Assembly (NCBI GenBank): GCA_964389305.1
Contig: CAYMEK010000027.1
Span: 1-55,227, forward strand
From: CAYMEK01 sp964389305
GTDB lineage: Bacteria > Spirochaetota > Spirochaetia > SZUA-6 > DRHE01
DNA length: 55,227 bases
Reading direction: 5' to 3'
The notes beneath the pieces were generated by a model that saw nothing but the letters and a program-made list of their open reading frames with translations, searched no databases and was not told where the DNA came from. Each line of letters begins with the position of its first letter. Within the stretch, counting starts at the first letter, position 1. Below, one piece after another: positions 23,474 through 32,148 of the stretch. The translations under genes and the position numbers were made by a program.

Positions 23474-24838
23474 GTGAGCCACGTACTGGTTGTGGATGAC
23501 GAGCAGGGCATCCGCCAGGTGCTCGAAGACGTGCTGGGGGACGAAGGGTACCAGGTAACCTCGGTCGAGAACGGTTTCCAGGCTCTCGAGGTGCTGGCGA
23601 GGGAAACCATCGACCTGGTTATTCTCGACGTCTGGCTGCCCAATATGGGCGGAATCGACGTGCTCAAGCGGGTTAAGCAGGACTGGCCCGATGTCGAGGT
23701 GGTGGTTATTTCCGGTCACGCCAGCATCAATATGGCCGTCCAGGCGGTCAAGATCGGGGCTTTCGATTTCCTGGAGAAACCTCTGTCCCTGGAGAAAACG
23801 ATCACTGTGGTGGAGAACGCCCTCAAGCTGGAGGAGCTGAAAAGGGAGAACCGCAGCCTTAAGGACAGCATCTTCGTGGAGGACGAGATGATCGGCCAGG
23901 CGGAGGGCATGCAGAGGGTGCAGGAGCTGATCGAACAAAGCGCCAGCAGTGACGCCCGGATTCTCATCATGGGGGAAAACGGTACAGGCAAAGAGCTGGT
24001 GGCCAAAGAGATCCACCGTCGTTCGCGGCGGGCGGCCGGGCCCTTCGTCGAGGTGAACTGCGCCTCGATCCCCGAGACTCTGATCGAGAGCGAGCTGTTC
24101 GGCCACGAGAAGGGAGCCTTCACCGACGCCTATGCCAGGCGCAAGGGCAAATTCGAGCTGGCCCATCGGGGGACGCTGTTCCTCGACGAAATTGCCGATA
24201 TGTCCCTCAGCACGCAGGCTAAGGTCTTGAGGGTTCTGCAGGAGATGCAGTTCGAGCGCATCGGCGGCGAGAAGTCGATCAGCGTTGACGTGCGGGTGAT
24301 CGCCGCCACCAACAAGAACATCCAGGAGGAAATCCGCGCCGGACGCTTCAGGGAAGACCTTTATTTCCGCATCAATGTAATTCCGGTTTTCGTACCGCCT
24401 CTACGGGAGCGGATCGAGGACCTGGAAGAGCTGGTCGAATATTTCATGAAGCGCCTCAAGCGTTCAGCCGAAGGCGAACCGAAGAGTTTTTCCGGGCCGG
24501 CGATGCAGCTTCTTCGCAGCTATTTCTGGCCGGGCAACATCAGAGAGTTGAAAAATTTCATAGAGCGGATTAACATTATGACCGAGGAAAGGATCATCAG
24601 TCCCGCTTCTGTCAGGCGATATCTGACCAGCCGTACGGATTGGGAAAAGGACGAAGCGCTCAGAGGCTTCGAGACGATGAAGCTCGCCGAGGCCAAAGAC
24701 GAGTTCGAGCGAGAGTTCCTTTTAAAAAAGCTGGAAGAGAACGGTCAGAACATCACCCGCACCAGCAAGGCTCTGGGTATAACCCCTTCGCACTTGCACA
24801 ATAAGATAAAGAAGCACGGGATAGAGATCAAGAAATAG
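23474..24838 (+). CDS. NtrC-family sigma54-dependent response regulator (NtrX-like)
   Basis: A 454-residue activator: receiver (1-120) with phosphoacceptor Asp52 in VILDVWLP, AAA+ domain with Walker A GENGTGKE and sigma54 loop GAFTDA (214-219), Walker B FLDEIADM, and a Fis-type HTH at the end (ITRTSKALGITPSHLHNK). The loop has Asp where GAFTGA is commonest; such variants occur in active members. It pairs with the NtrY-like kinase, and its sigma factor is encoded upstream in the same train. GTG 23474 lies 6 nt after the kinase stop. Confidence 0.94.
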   Translation: MSHVLVVDDEQGIRQVLEDVLGDEGYQVTSVENGFQALEVLARETIDLVILDVWLPNMGGIDVLKRVKQDWPDVEVVVISGHASINMAVQAVKIGAFDFLEKPLSLEKTITVVENALKLEELKRENRSLKDSIFVEDEMIGQAEGMQRVQELIEQSASSDARILIMGENGTGKELVAKEIHRRSRRAAGPFVEVNCASIPETLIESELFGHEKGAFTDAYARRKGKFELAHRGTLFLDEIADMSLSTQAKVLRVLQEMQFERIGGEKSISVDVRVIAATNKNIQEEIRAGRFREDLYFRINVIPVFVPPLRERIEDLEELVEYFMKRLKRSAEGEPKSFSGPAMQLLRSYFWPGNIRELKNFIERINIMTEERIISPASVRRYLTSRTDWEKDEALRGFETMKLAEAKDEFEREFLLKKLEENGQNITRTSKALGITPSHLHNKIKKHGIEIKK

Positions 24839-24839
24839 C

Positions 24840-25448
24840 ATGAAGGAGCTGACAATCCGGCAGAAGGAAGTGCTCGAGTACATCAAGACCTACATCCGCA
24901 CCTACAGGTATCCGCCGACAGTTCGTGAAGTAGCCGACCACCTGAAAGTCTCGGTAAAAGGAGCCTATGATCATCTCAAAGCCCTGCAGAAGAAGCAAGC
25001 CATCAAGTGCAACCTCAACCGTTCCCGGGCCATCAAGGTGCTCGGTGACGGAGAGCTGTACGAAGGCGAGCGGCACCATTCCGTTCCCATCCTAGGCTCC
25101 GTGGCTGCCGGGAGGCCGTTGTTTGCCGAGGAGAACATGGACGGATACCTGGCCGTTCCTCAGGGATATCTGCGGGCCGGGAAGTACTTCGCTCTCAAGG
25201 TCAAAGGGGACAGCATGAAGGAGGCGGGCATCTTCGAGGGTGATATCGCCGTGGTACGACACCAGAACACCTCGAACAACGGCGACATCGTGGTGGCCCT
25301 GGTGGACGAGGCGGTGACTCTGAAGCGTTTCTTTCTGGAGCGGAACAGGGTGATGCTGAAGGCCGAGAATCCTGCTTATCCGCCGATCTACACTCAAAAC
25401 GTGCGCATTTTGGGAAAACTTTTATTCCTGATCCGCAACTATGAGTAA
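24840..25448 (+). CDS. lexA: LexA repressor
   Basis: A 202-residue LexA: winged HTH (1-70) and S24 peptidase domain with the self-cleavage bond Ala90-Gly91, catalytic Ser125 (KGDSMKEAG) and Lys162 (VTLKRFF). It represses DNA-repair genes until RecA filaments trigger self-cleavage. It starts 1 nt after the NtrX-like gene and overlaps holA by 8 nt. No room exists for a private promoter with an operator just upstream, so direct autoregulation there is unlikely. The recognition helix region (HLKVSVKGAYDHLKAL) differs from E. coli, so the operator sequence is unknown. Confidence 0.95.
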   Translation: MKELTIRQKEVLEYIKTYIRTYRYPPTVREVADHLKVSVKGAYDHLKALQKKQAIKCNLNRSRAIKVLGDGELYEGERHHSVPILGSVAAGRPLFAEENMDGYLAVPQGYLRAGKYFALKVKGDSMKEAGIFEGDIAVVRHQNTSNNGDIVVALVDEAVTLKRFFLERNRVMLKAENPAYPPIYTQNVRILGKLLFLIRNYE

Positions 25449-26436
25449 AAGCGACGCCCTGTACCTCCTGCTGGGACCGGAGGAGGGCGAAAAGGACTCC
25501 TTTGTCAGCCGGCTGGTCGAGAGGATTTCCGGGACCCTGGGCCAGCCTCCGGAGGTGCACCGCTTCTATGCCTTCGATGTGGAGGTAACCGAGCTGCTGG
25601 CTACCCTGCGCAACGGCACCCTCTTTTCCCCCTATCGCGTGGTGATCTTGAAAAATATCGAGCTGTTGAGCAGGAAGCGGGACCTGGATTTGCTGGCCGA
25701 GTACTGCCAGCATCCCGCCCTTCAGACCTCGTTTCTCCTGCTGTCCGATGAAATCGGGCGGATCGACCGGCGTTTCGAGAGAATGGTACCCAAGGAGAAC
25801 AGGGTCATTTTCTGGGAGTTGTTCGAAAACCAGAAGAAGGGTTGGATTGCCAACTATTTCAGGAAACAGCGCATCGAAATCGATCCCCAGGCCTCCCTGT
25901 TTCTTCTCGAAATGGTGGAAAACAACACCAGGGAACTGCGGGACACCTGCGAAAAGCTCAGCCTGTTTTTCGGGGAGGGGAGCAGGATCGGGTATGCCGA
26001 CGTGGAGAAAATCCTTTATCACAGCAAGGATGAGAATGTCTTCACTTTGTTCGAAAGCGTGGCAGCCCGCGATTTCGCTGCAGCTCTGGAGGTGCTGAAC
26101 CAGCTCCTCCTGTCCCGCGATACGGATCCGGTGGGACTGTTGGCGGGGATCCTCAATCAGGTGCGAAAGCTGAGGGACCTCAAAGCACTGGTCGAGCAAA
26201 GGTATTCCCTCGAGGAAGCCTTCTCCCGGCTGAAGATACGCGGCAAGAAGGTGCAGAAAATCTATGCCGATGGCCTGCGGGCCTACACACTGGCGGAGCT
26301 GCGGGACATCGTGCAGTTGATTGCCCGCTTCGACCGGCGAGCCCGTTCGTTGAAGAGCACGCTCCAGGCTTGCCTGTTGCAGCTTTTTCTCTATTACCTG
26401 GTGGTTAGAGGCGGCCGGGGAAGCTGGCGGTTCTGA
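25441..26436 (+). CDS. holA: DNA polymerase III delta subunit
   Basis: A 331-residue HolA, the clamp-loader subunit that opens the beta clamp. It has the start LYLLLGPEEGEKDSF, the AAA-like domains I-II and the helical collar domain (LLSRDTDPVGLLAGILNQVRKL and onward), at the usual length of about 330-345. It overlaps lexA by 8 nt and closes the pyrG-holA train. Convergent with the M23 peptidase gene, 15 nt away. Confidence 0.92.
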   Translation: MSKSDALYLLLGPEEGEKDSFVSRLVERISGTLGQPPEVHRFYAFDVEVTELLATLRNGTLFSPYRVVILKNIELLSRKRDLDLLAEYCQHPALQTSFLLLSDEIGRIDRRFERMVPKENRVIFWELFENQKKGWIANYFRKQRIEIDPQASLFLLEMVENNTRELRDTCEKLSLFFGEGSRIGYADVEKILYHSKDENVFTLFESVAARDFAAALEVLNQLLLSRDTDPVGLLAGILNQVRKLRDLKALVEQRYSLEEAFSRLKIRGKKVQKIYADGLRAYTLAELRDIVQLIARFDRRARSLKSTLQACLLQLFLYYLVVRGGRGSWRF

Positions 26437-26451
26437 ATAGCGCTTACCTGC

Positions 26452-26946
26452 CTATCTCGCCGTGCCGTCGAGCCCGGTTTCTTCTCCCTGACTGAAATAA
26501 CTAAGCGGATCCACAATCACCTCGAAATGCAGATGCTCTCCGGTGGTTATACCGGTATCGCCCTGCCGGCCGATGATCTGCCCGGCTTCCACGCGCTGTC
26601 CCGTGGTGACTGTGGTGCTGGACAGGTGAGCATAGAGGGTGAAGGTGCCGTCCAGATGGTCGATCACGATCAGGCCGCCGTAGATCGGATGTCCCTGGAA
26701 ATAGCCGTTGGGAGGTGGCCAGTGCTCGGCAACGACGCCGCCGGCCGCCGCCCGCACCGGGGCGTGGTGCGGGCCGACCATGTCGACTCCTTTGTGGAGC
26801 TGGGATCCCTCCTTCCCGCCCATGGGATCGTTCCTGTAGCCGGTTCCCGAAGAAATCCAGTACTCATCCATAGGAGGCAGGAAGTCGAGTGCCCAGATCT
26901 TAAGCGCCGACAGCAGTGTAAAAGCAATAAGAATCGTACGTTTCAT
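26452..26946 (-). CDS. M23 (LytM) family peptidase
   Basis: A 164-residue exported protein: signal peptide (about 1-18, ending near IWA-LD), then one compact M23 domain. The zinc ligands are visible: His and Asp of HKGVD, and the final HLHFEV motif. GYRNDPMGG resembles the family's G-x-R-x-D/P loop. M23 enzymes cut peptidoglycan cross-links; shorter ones often act in division or envelope remodelling. The chosen ATG 26946 starts the signal peptide; the longer in-frame start at 27036 would add 30 residues. Confidence 0.88.
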   Translation of the reverse strand: MKRTILIAFTLLSALKIWALDFLPPMDEYWISSGTGYRNDPMGGKEGSQLHKGVDMVGPHHAPVRAAAGGVVAEHWPPPNGYFQGHPIYGGLIVIDHLDGTFTLYAHLSSTTVTTGQRVEAGQIIGRQGDTGITTGEHLHFEVIVDPLSYFSQGEETGLDGTAR

Positions 26947-27071
26947 GATCCGTCCCACTTCGTCTGCTAATTGTCTGGCTAATATACTGCTCAGTTTTCC
27001 AACCGGCCAGTCAGGATAATCTGCTGTTGCCTGCAAACTAAATGGATCGGGTTATTTTAAACAGAAAAAAC

Positions 27072-27100
27072 TTGCCAGGTGAGCTCGAATTTTGTATTAT
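27072..27100 (+). promoter_or_regulatory. Promoter of the GltB-like gene
   Basis: TTGCCA (27072-27077) and TATTAT (27095-27100) are 17 bp apart, each one mismatch from consensus. The predicted start near 27107 gives an AT-rich leader of about 27 nt with AAGGA before ATG 27134. Confidence 0.7.
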
Positions 27101-27133
27101 TATGCATCAAATTTATTTTTATAAGGATCATCT

Positions 27134-28780
27134 ATGTTGCAGTTTGAGAAACGGAATGACGCCCTGGGCACCATCAACAGAGGCAACCCCTCGGAATCGA
27201 GCCTATGTACTCTCTGCAGAGCCGACTGCCAGGGGAAGTGTGAGACTTGGATGTCCGCCATGTATGGACGCGAGATGCTTTACCCGCGGGATTTTGGTCT
27301 GGTAACCGCCGGCAGCAACACCACCAGCCATATTGGAGTATCCTACGGCTCTCTGAGGATTCAAGGACGGAGCTATGGGGTTAGCGGTCTGGCCAAAGGA
27401 CTGACGGAATCCGCCGATGACTGCGTATTCCCCAACGTAAGCATCGGAAGCGAGTTCGGAAGGCAGGTAAAAACAACCTCGAAGCTGCCTATTATAACCG
27501 GAGCTCTGGGTTCTACGTTCATAGCCGCCAGGTATTGGAATTCCCTGGCGGTGGGCGCCGCTTTAGTAGGCATCCCCGTCGTGGTCGGGGAAAACGTGGT
27601 CGGCATCGATCAACAGGCAGAAATCGGCAAGGGCGGGATCAAGAAGGCTCCGGAGCTAGACAGGCGTATAGACACCTATTTGAGATACTACGACGGAAAC
27701 GGAGCCATTATTGTCCAGATGAATGTGGAAGACAGCCGCAACGGGGTGGCTGAATATGTGCTGGACAGGTATGGGGATAAGGTGATCATCGAGCTGAAAT
27801 GGGGACAGGGAGCCAAATCCATCGGCGGTGAGATCCAGGTAATGGATCTAGACTATGCCGTTTTCCTGAAAGAACGCGGCTATGTCGTGGACCCGGATCC
27901 CACCAAGAAAGAAGTCCAAGAGGCTTTCAAGCATCATGCCATCAAGTCCTTCGCCCGTCACAGCAGACTCGGCTATACGGATCTGCACTCGACGCAGGAG
28001 GTGGCCGCATCGTTCCATGACCAGGTGTCTAACCTGCGCAAGCTCGGGTACAACCGGATCACTCTGAAGACCGGCTCCTACGGGATGGAATCGCTGGCCA
28101 TGGCCATGAAGCTGGCCACCGACGAGGAGCTGGACCTGCTGACCATCGACGGCTCATCCGGAGGCACCGGCATGAGCCCGTGGAACATGATGGAATACTG
28201 GGGAGTACCCTCGATATATCTGCATTCCAAGGCCTGCCAGTTCGCCCAGGTGCTCGCCAGTCAGGGAAAACGGGTGGTAAACCTGGCCCTCGCTGGAGGA
28301 TTAGCCCGCGAAGACCACCTATTCAAGGCCCTCGCCCTGGGCGCGCCATTTACCAGGCTGGTGTGTATGGGCCGGGCTTTGATGATCCCGGCGTTTCTGG
28401 GATCGAATATCGAAGGAGTCATCAAACCGGACCGCAAAGCGGCTGTCAACGGTTTGTGGGATAAACTCCCTCTGGCGGTCGCCGAGCATGGCTCGTACCC
28501 GGAAGAGGTCTTTGCCTGCTACTACGACGTCCAGCGCAAGGTCGGCAAGCAGGAGATGAAAAATGTGCCCTTTGGAGCCATCGCCCTGTGGACCTTCCTG
28601 GACAAAGTAGCCGCTGGATTGCAGCAATTGATGGCAGGGGCCAGGAAATTTTCACTCCGCGAACTGGATAGAAACGATATCTACGCGGCAAACCGGGAAA
28701 CCGAGCAGGAGACCGGTATTGCCTTCATTACCGATCTGGGAAACGAACAGGCCCACGATATCCTGACCGCCAAGGCCTGA
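27134..28780 (+). CDS. Glutamate synthase large-subunit-like FMN protein
   Basis: A 548-residue protein matching the FMN-binding synthase domain of GltB-type glutamate synthase (LDLLTIDGSSGGTGMSPW; GGLAREDHLFKALALGA). The N-terminal glutamine amidotransferase domain of full GltB is absent. Residues 25-36 hold four Cys spaced C-x2-C-x3-C-x3-C, which could bind an iron-sulphur cluster. Such stand-alone proteins occur in archaea and anaerobes and may use ammonia or another donor; the reaction is not certain. Own promoter upstream. It ends 3 nt before the convergent uvrC gene. Confidence 0.88.
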   Translation: MLQFEKRNDALGTINRGNPSESSLCTLCRADCQGKCETWMSAMYGREMLYPRDFGLVTAGSNTTSHIGVSYGSLRIQGRSYGVSGLAKGLTESADDCVFPNVSIGSEFGRQVKTTSKLPIITGALGSTFIAARYWNSLAVGAALVGIPVVVGENVVGIDQQAEIGKGGIKKAPELDRRIDTYLRYYDGNGAIIVQMNVEDSRNGVAEYVLDRYGDKVIIELKWGQGAKSIGGEIQVMDLDYAVFLKERGYVVDPDPTKKEVQEAFKHHAIKSFARHSRLGYTDLHSTQEVAASFHDQVSNLRKLGYNRITLKTGSYGMESLAMAMKLATDEELDLLTIDGSSGGTGMSPWNMMEYWGVPSIYLHSKACQFAQVLASQGKRVVNLALAGGLAREDHLFKALALGAPFTRLVCMGRALMIPAFLGSNIEGVIKPDRKAAVNGLWDKLPLAVAEHGSYPEEVFACYYDVQRKVGKQEMKNVPFGAIALWTFLDKVAAGLQQLMAGARKFSLRELDRNDIYAANRETEQETGIAFITDLGNEQAHDILTAKA

Positions 28781-28783
28781 GGC

Positions 28784-30601
28784 TCAAGTGGTTATTTTCC
28801 GTACATAGGCGAGCAGTTCGCCTGCCTGCCGGAGGTTCAGGCGAGTGGCGCCGGCGATCGCTTCCGGGCTCTGCCTGGCAATACCCGGCAGGGAACCGAA
28901 GGCGGCCAGAAGGGCGCGGCTTCGCTTTCTGCCGATCCCCTTCACGCTTTCCAGCACCGAGGTATTCAGCTCCACTGCCCGTAGATGTTTGTGGAAGGTG
29001 GTGGCGAAGCGGTGGGCTTCGTCTCGTACGGCCTGCAACACGTGCAGAGCCGCCGAGCTTTCCGGCAGGGCGAGAGGCTGGGTTTGCCCTGGCAGAAACA
29101 ACTGTTCGTTTTTCTTGGCCAGGCCGACAACCGGAATCTCCGGAGCCTCGAGAGCTTTCAGCATGGTCGCCGCCGAGCCTACCTGCCCCTTGCCGCCGTC
29201 GATCAGAATCAGATCGGGCAGCCTGCCCCGCTCATTGATCTGACGGGTATACCGGCGGGCGACCACCTCCCGGACCGCCTCGAAATCATCGATGCGGCCG
29301 TTTAGGGAGCGTATGTGGTAGTGCCGGTAGCCGCTTTTCTGGGGTTGGCCGTCGAGAAAGGTTACCAGGGAGGCCACGGTTTGTTTCCCGGCTAGGTGAG
29401 CAATATCGAAGCCCTCGATACGCCGGGGCGGGATCTGCAGCCCGAGAAGCTGTTGCAGCTCTGCCAAGGCCTTTTTCTTATGCTCGCTGTCTCCTTCCAG
29501 CCCGTAGCGGGCGCTGTCGGTGGCCATTTGCACCAGCCGGGCTTGCTTGCCCTTTTTAGGGAAGCGTACTTCGATCCTGTTCCCGGTCAGATCTTGCAGA
29601 AAGGTCTGGAGAAGCTCGGGGCGGTGGCTTGTTTCAAGCTGCGCAGGGAGATAGAGAATCCGAGGCTGACTGTTTTTACCGCCGTAGTACTGGCCCAGAA
29701 AAGCGGGCAGGAACTCCTCCTCCAGAGAGTAGTTGTGCAGCAGCATGGAGTCCCGTCCGACCAGCTTGCCGCCCCTAAGCTGAAGAACAGTGACGCGCAG
29801 CCTTTCACCTTCGGCCCAGAGACCGAGATAATCCCGGGCCTCTTTGTGGAAATCTACGACTTTCTGCTCTTCTGAGAGAACCTTCAGGGCCTCGAGCTGA
29901 TCCCTGAAGGCGGCCGCCTTCTCGTACTGCCTCTCTTTACTGGCCTGGCGCATCTTCTGACCTATTTCCCTGGCCAGCTCTTCGCTGCCTCCGGCCAGAA
30001 GCATCTTGACCTTGCTCACCCGCCGGTTGTACTCCTCGCGGCTGATCTTGCCGGCGCAAACCCCGGCACAGCGGCCGATATGGTAGTAGAAGCAGGGCCG
30101 CTTCTTGCCTTTGACCGGTCCCCTGCACTTGCGCAGTGGGAAAAGCTTGTCGATGATCGTCAGATAGAGATCGATCTGGCCGACGTTGGGAAAAGGTCCG
30201 TAGTATTTGGAACCGTCGAACACGATCCGGCGGGTGCGAAAGACCCGCGGATACTCCTCGTTAGTCAGCCGGATGACCGGGTAGGTCTTGCCGTCTTTGA
30301 GGTTGATGTTGTATTTGGGCTTCCAACGCTTGATCAGGTTGTTCTCCAGCAGCAGCGCTTCGGCTTCGCTTTCTGTGGGGAAAACCTCCAGATCACCGAT
30401 ACGGGCCTGCAGATGCCGGGTCTTGATGTCCCTGGAGTCGGAAAAATAGCTTCTGATGCGTTTTTTCAAGCTTTTGGCCTTGCCGATGTAGAGGATCTTG
30501 GAGTGAGAGTCCTTGAGGATGTATACACCGGGGGCATCGGGGACAGCGAGCACTTTGTCCTGCAGTTCGTGGTTCTGGTTTTCTGCGCTCCTTGTGTTCA
30601 T
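28784..30601 (-). CDS. uvrC: Excinuclease ABC subunit C
   Basis: A 605-residue UvrC, which makes both cuts in nucleotide excision repair. In order: GIY-YIG nuclease domain (PGVYILKDSHSKILYIGKAK), Cys-rich segment, UVR motif for UvrB contact (about 200-235), RNase H-like nuclease domain (FDIAHLAGKQTVAS; LILIDGGKGQ; RDEAHRFA) and C-terminal tandem helix-hairpin-helix (VKGIGRKRSRALL). Length is normal. ATG 30601 lies in a short divergent region shared with the LamG gene. Confidence 0.96.
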   Translation of the reverse strand: MNTRSAENQNHELQDKVLAVPDAPGVYILKDSHSKILYIGKAKSLKKRIRSYFSDSRDIKTRHLQARIGDLEVFPTESEAEALLLENNLIKRWKPKYNINLKDGKTYPVIRLTNEEYPRVFRTRRIVFDGSKYYGPFPNVGQIDLYLTIIDKLFPLRKCRGPVKGKKRPCFYYHIGRCAGVCAGKISREEYNRRVSKVKMLLAGGSEELAREIGQKMRQASKERQYEKAAAFRDQLEALKVLSEEQKVVDFHKEARDYLGLWAEGERLRVTVLQLRGGKLVGRDSMLLHNYSLEEEFLPAFLGQYYGGKNSQPRILYLPAQLETSHRPELLQTFLQDLTGNRIEVRFPKKGKQARLVQMATDSARYGLEGDSEHKKKALAELQQLLGLQIPPRRIEGFDIAHLAGKQTVASLVTFLDGQPQKSGYRHYHIRSLNGRIDDFEAVREVVARRYTRQINERGRLPDLILIDGGKGQVGSAATMLKALEAPEIPVVGLAKKNEQLFLPGQTQPLALPESSAALHVLQAVRDEAHRFATTFHKHLRAVELNTSVLESVKGIGRKRSRALLAAFGSLPGIARQSPEAIAGATRLNLRQAGELLAYVRKITT

Positions 30602-30629
30602 GTTGCTTTCTAGACGTTCCGATTATAAT
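30602..30629 (+). promoter_or_regulatory. Putative promoter in the uvrC/LamG divergent region
   Basis: A perfect TATAAT at 30624-30629 points to the LamG gene, with only a weak -35 (GTTGCT, 30602-30607, 16-bp spacing). ATTATA reads TATAAT on the other strand too, so the same AT-rich block may also serve uvrC. Confidence 0.45.
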
Positions 30630-30642
30630 TTATAGAAGAATT

Positions 30643-32139
30643 GTGAAAAAAAGAACTCTAGTAGCTGCGATCCTTGGCGGCTCTCTGTGCCTGTTCTGTC
30701 GGCCTGCCGGGACCCTGGACCGGCAGATCGTTTTAGGGCGGGAGGATGGCTGGCGGGATGTAGAGGTTGCCGAAAACCTGACTCTGGTCAGCGGGCGCTG
30801 GGGGACCCTCGACTACGTGCTGCAGGATGCAGAGTATCAGCCCACAGCAAGCACCGATCTGTTGATTCATTTCAACACCCTTCCCTCTGCCGACCTCACG
30901 GGTTACTATGAGACGTTTCGGGGCGACCTTATGTTGTCGGAAAAGGTGGCCGTTCTGGGCAGGGCGAGCGGCGGATTCAGCAGCGGAAAGGCGGGCTTGA
31001 CCCTGCAGCCTCTTCCAGGAGCGCTGTTCCAGCAGGGCACCTGGTTACAGGATTTCAGCATCGAGTTCTGGTTGAACCCGGCTCTGCTGCAAGACGGAGA
31101 GCAGATCTTCTGCTGGAAAGGCGCCCGCTGGAACAAGCAGTCTGTCCTCCCCCAGGAGGTGCTCTGCGTAGTGCAGGACCGCAGAGTTGAGTGGACCTTC
31201 GACAACTTTTTCACCACTCCGGCCGCCGGCCAAAGCGAATTCAGCTTTCGGGGCATCACGGCCCTGGTTCCCAGGGACTGGCATCATCACCTGCTGCGTT
31301 ACGACAGCAGGATCGGACTGCTGGAATATCTGGTGGACGGAGTGCCAGAGGCTATCCTATACACTACGGATTCGGGACGTGAAGCAGGCACCATGCTCCT
31401 GCCCTTTGCCGGGGACGCCGGTCCGGGCACGATCACCATCGGGGGAGATTTCACCGGCCTGATCGATGAGCTGCGTATATCCCGGACCTGGGTGGGCATG
31501 CCCTCTCTGACGCGTTACAACGGGCGTACCGGGTCTTTTCAGACCCGTACGTTCGACCTGGGCTACACCGGGACCAGGCTGAAGCGGATCGACGCAGTGA
31601 TCAGAACTCCAGGCGACTCTGCTGTATACTTGTTTTACAGGATGACGGACCGAGCCGACGCCGATCTCAGCGGCGTTTCTTGGGCCCAGGTCGAGCCGGG
31701 ACAGCCGCTTTCGGACAGCCGCGGGCGCTTCCTCCAGGTGATGGCGGAGCTGTTTCCGGACGGCACTCTCCGGCACTCTCCGGAGGTTTCCGAGCTGCGT
31801 TTCCTGTACGAACAGGACCTGCCGCCCGCGCCTCCCACCGGGCTTCATGTTATTCCCGGCAACGGCAAGGTTCGCCTGAACTGGAGTACGGTAAATGAAG
31901 AGGATGTGGCGGGCTATCTGGTCTACTACGGAAATGCGCCGGGTATCTACCGCGGCAGCGGCAGCGACCAGGGATCCTCTCCCATCGACGTCGGAAACGT
32001 CTCGGAGCTGGAGGTGACGGGTTTGAGTAACGGTAGGTTGTACTACTTCGCCGTAGTGGCCTACGATGCCACCGATCCGCCCCATCGAAGCCTGTTTTCC
32101 AAAGAGATCAGCGCCAGGCCTTCCGGTCTGTTGCCATAG
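30643..32139 (+). CDS. Exported LamG/concanavalin-like and fibronectin III protein
   Basis: A 498-residue protein: signal peptide (about 1-22), a beta-rich start, a LamG/concanavalin-like domain (about 105-290; LQDFSIEFWLNPALLQDGEQIF is typical), an intermediate beta region and a C-terminal fibronectin III domain (about 405-495; LNWSTVNEEDVAGYLVYYG). Such proteins bind sugars or surfaces at the envelope or outside. GTG 30643 is chosen because it begins directly at the signal peptide KKRTLVAAILGG; an upstream frame extension is unlikely. The next gene starts 9 nt later. Confidence 0.8.
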   Translation: MKKRTLVAAILGGSLCLFCRPAGTLDRQIVLGREDGWRDVEVAENLTLVSGRWGTLDYVLQDAEYQPTASTDLLIHFNTLPSADLTGYYETFRGDLMLSEKVAVLGRASGGFSSGKAGLTLQPLPGALFQQGTWLQDFSIEFWLNPALLQDGEQIFCWKGARWNKQSVLPQEVLCVVQDRRVEWTFDNFFTTPAAGQSEFSFRGITALVPRDWHHHLLRYDSRIGLLEYLVDGVPEAILYTTDSGREAGTMLLPFAGDAGPGTITIGGDFTGLIDELRISRTWVGMPSLTRYNGRTGSFQTRTFDLGYTGTRLKRIDAVIRTPGDSAVYLFYRMTDRADADLSGVSWAQVEPGQPLSDSRGRFLQVMAELFPDGTLRHSPEVSELRFLYEQDLPPAPPTGLHVIPGNGKVRLNWSTVNEEDVAGYLVYYGNAPGIYRGSGSDQGSSPIDVGNVSELEVTGLSNGRLYYFAVVAYDATDPPHRSLFSKEISARPSGLLP

Positions 32140-32148
32140 GATGGGCCG

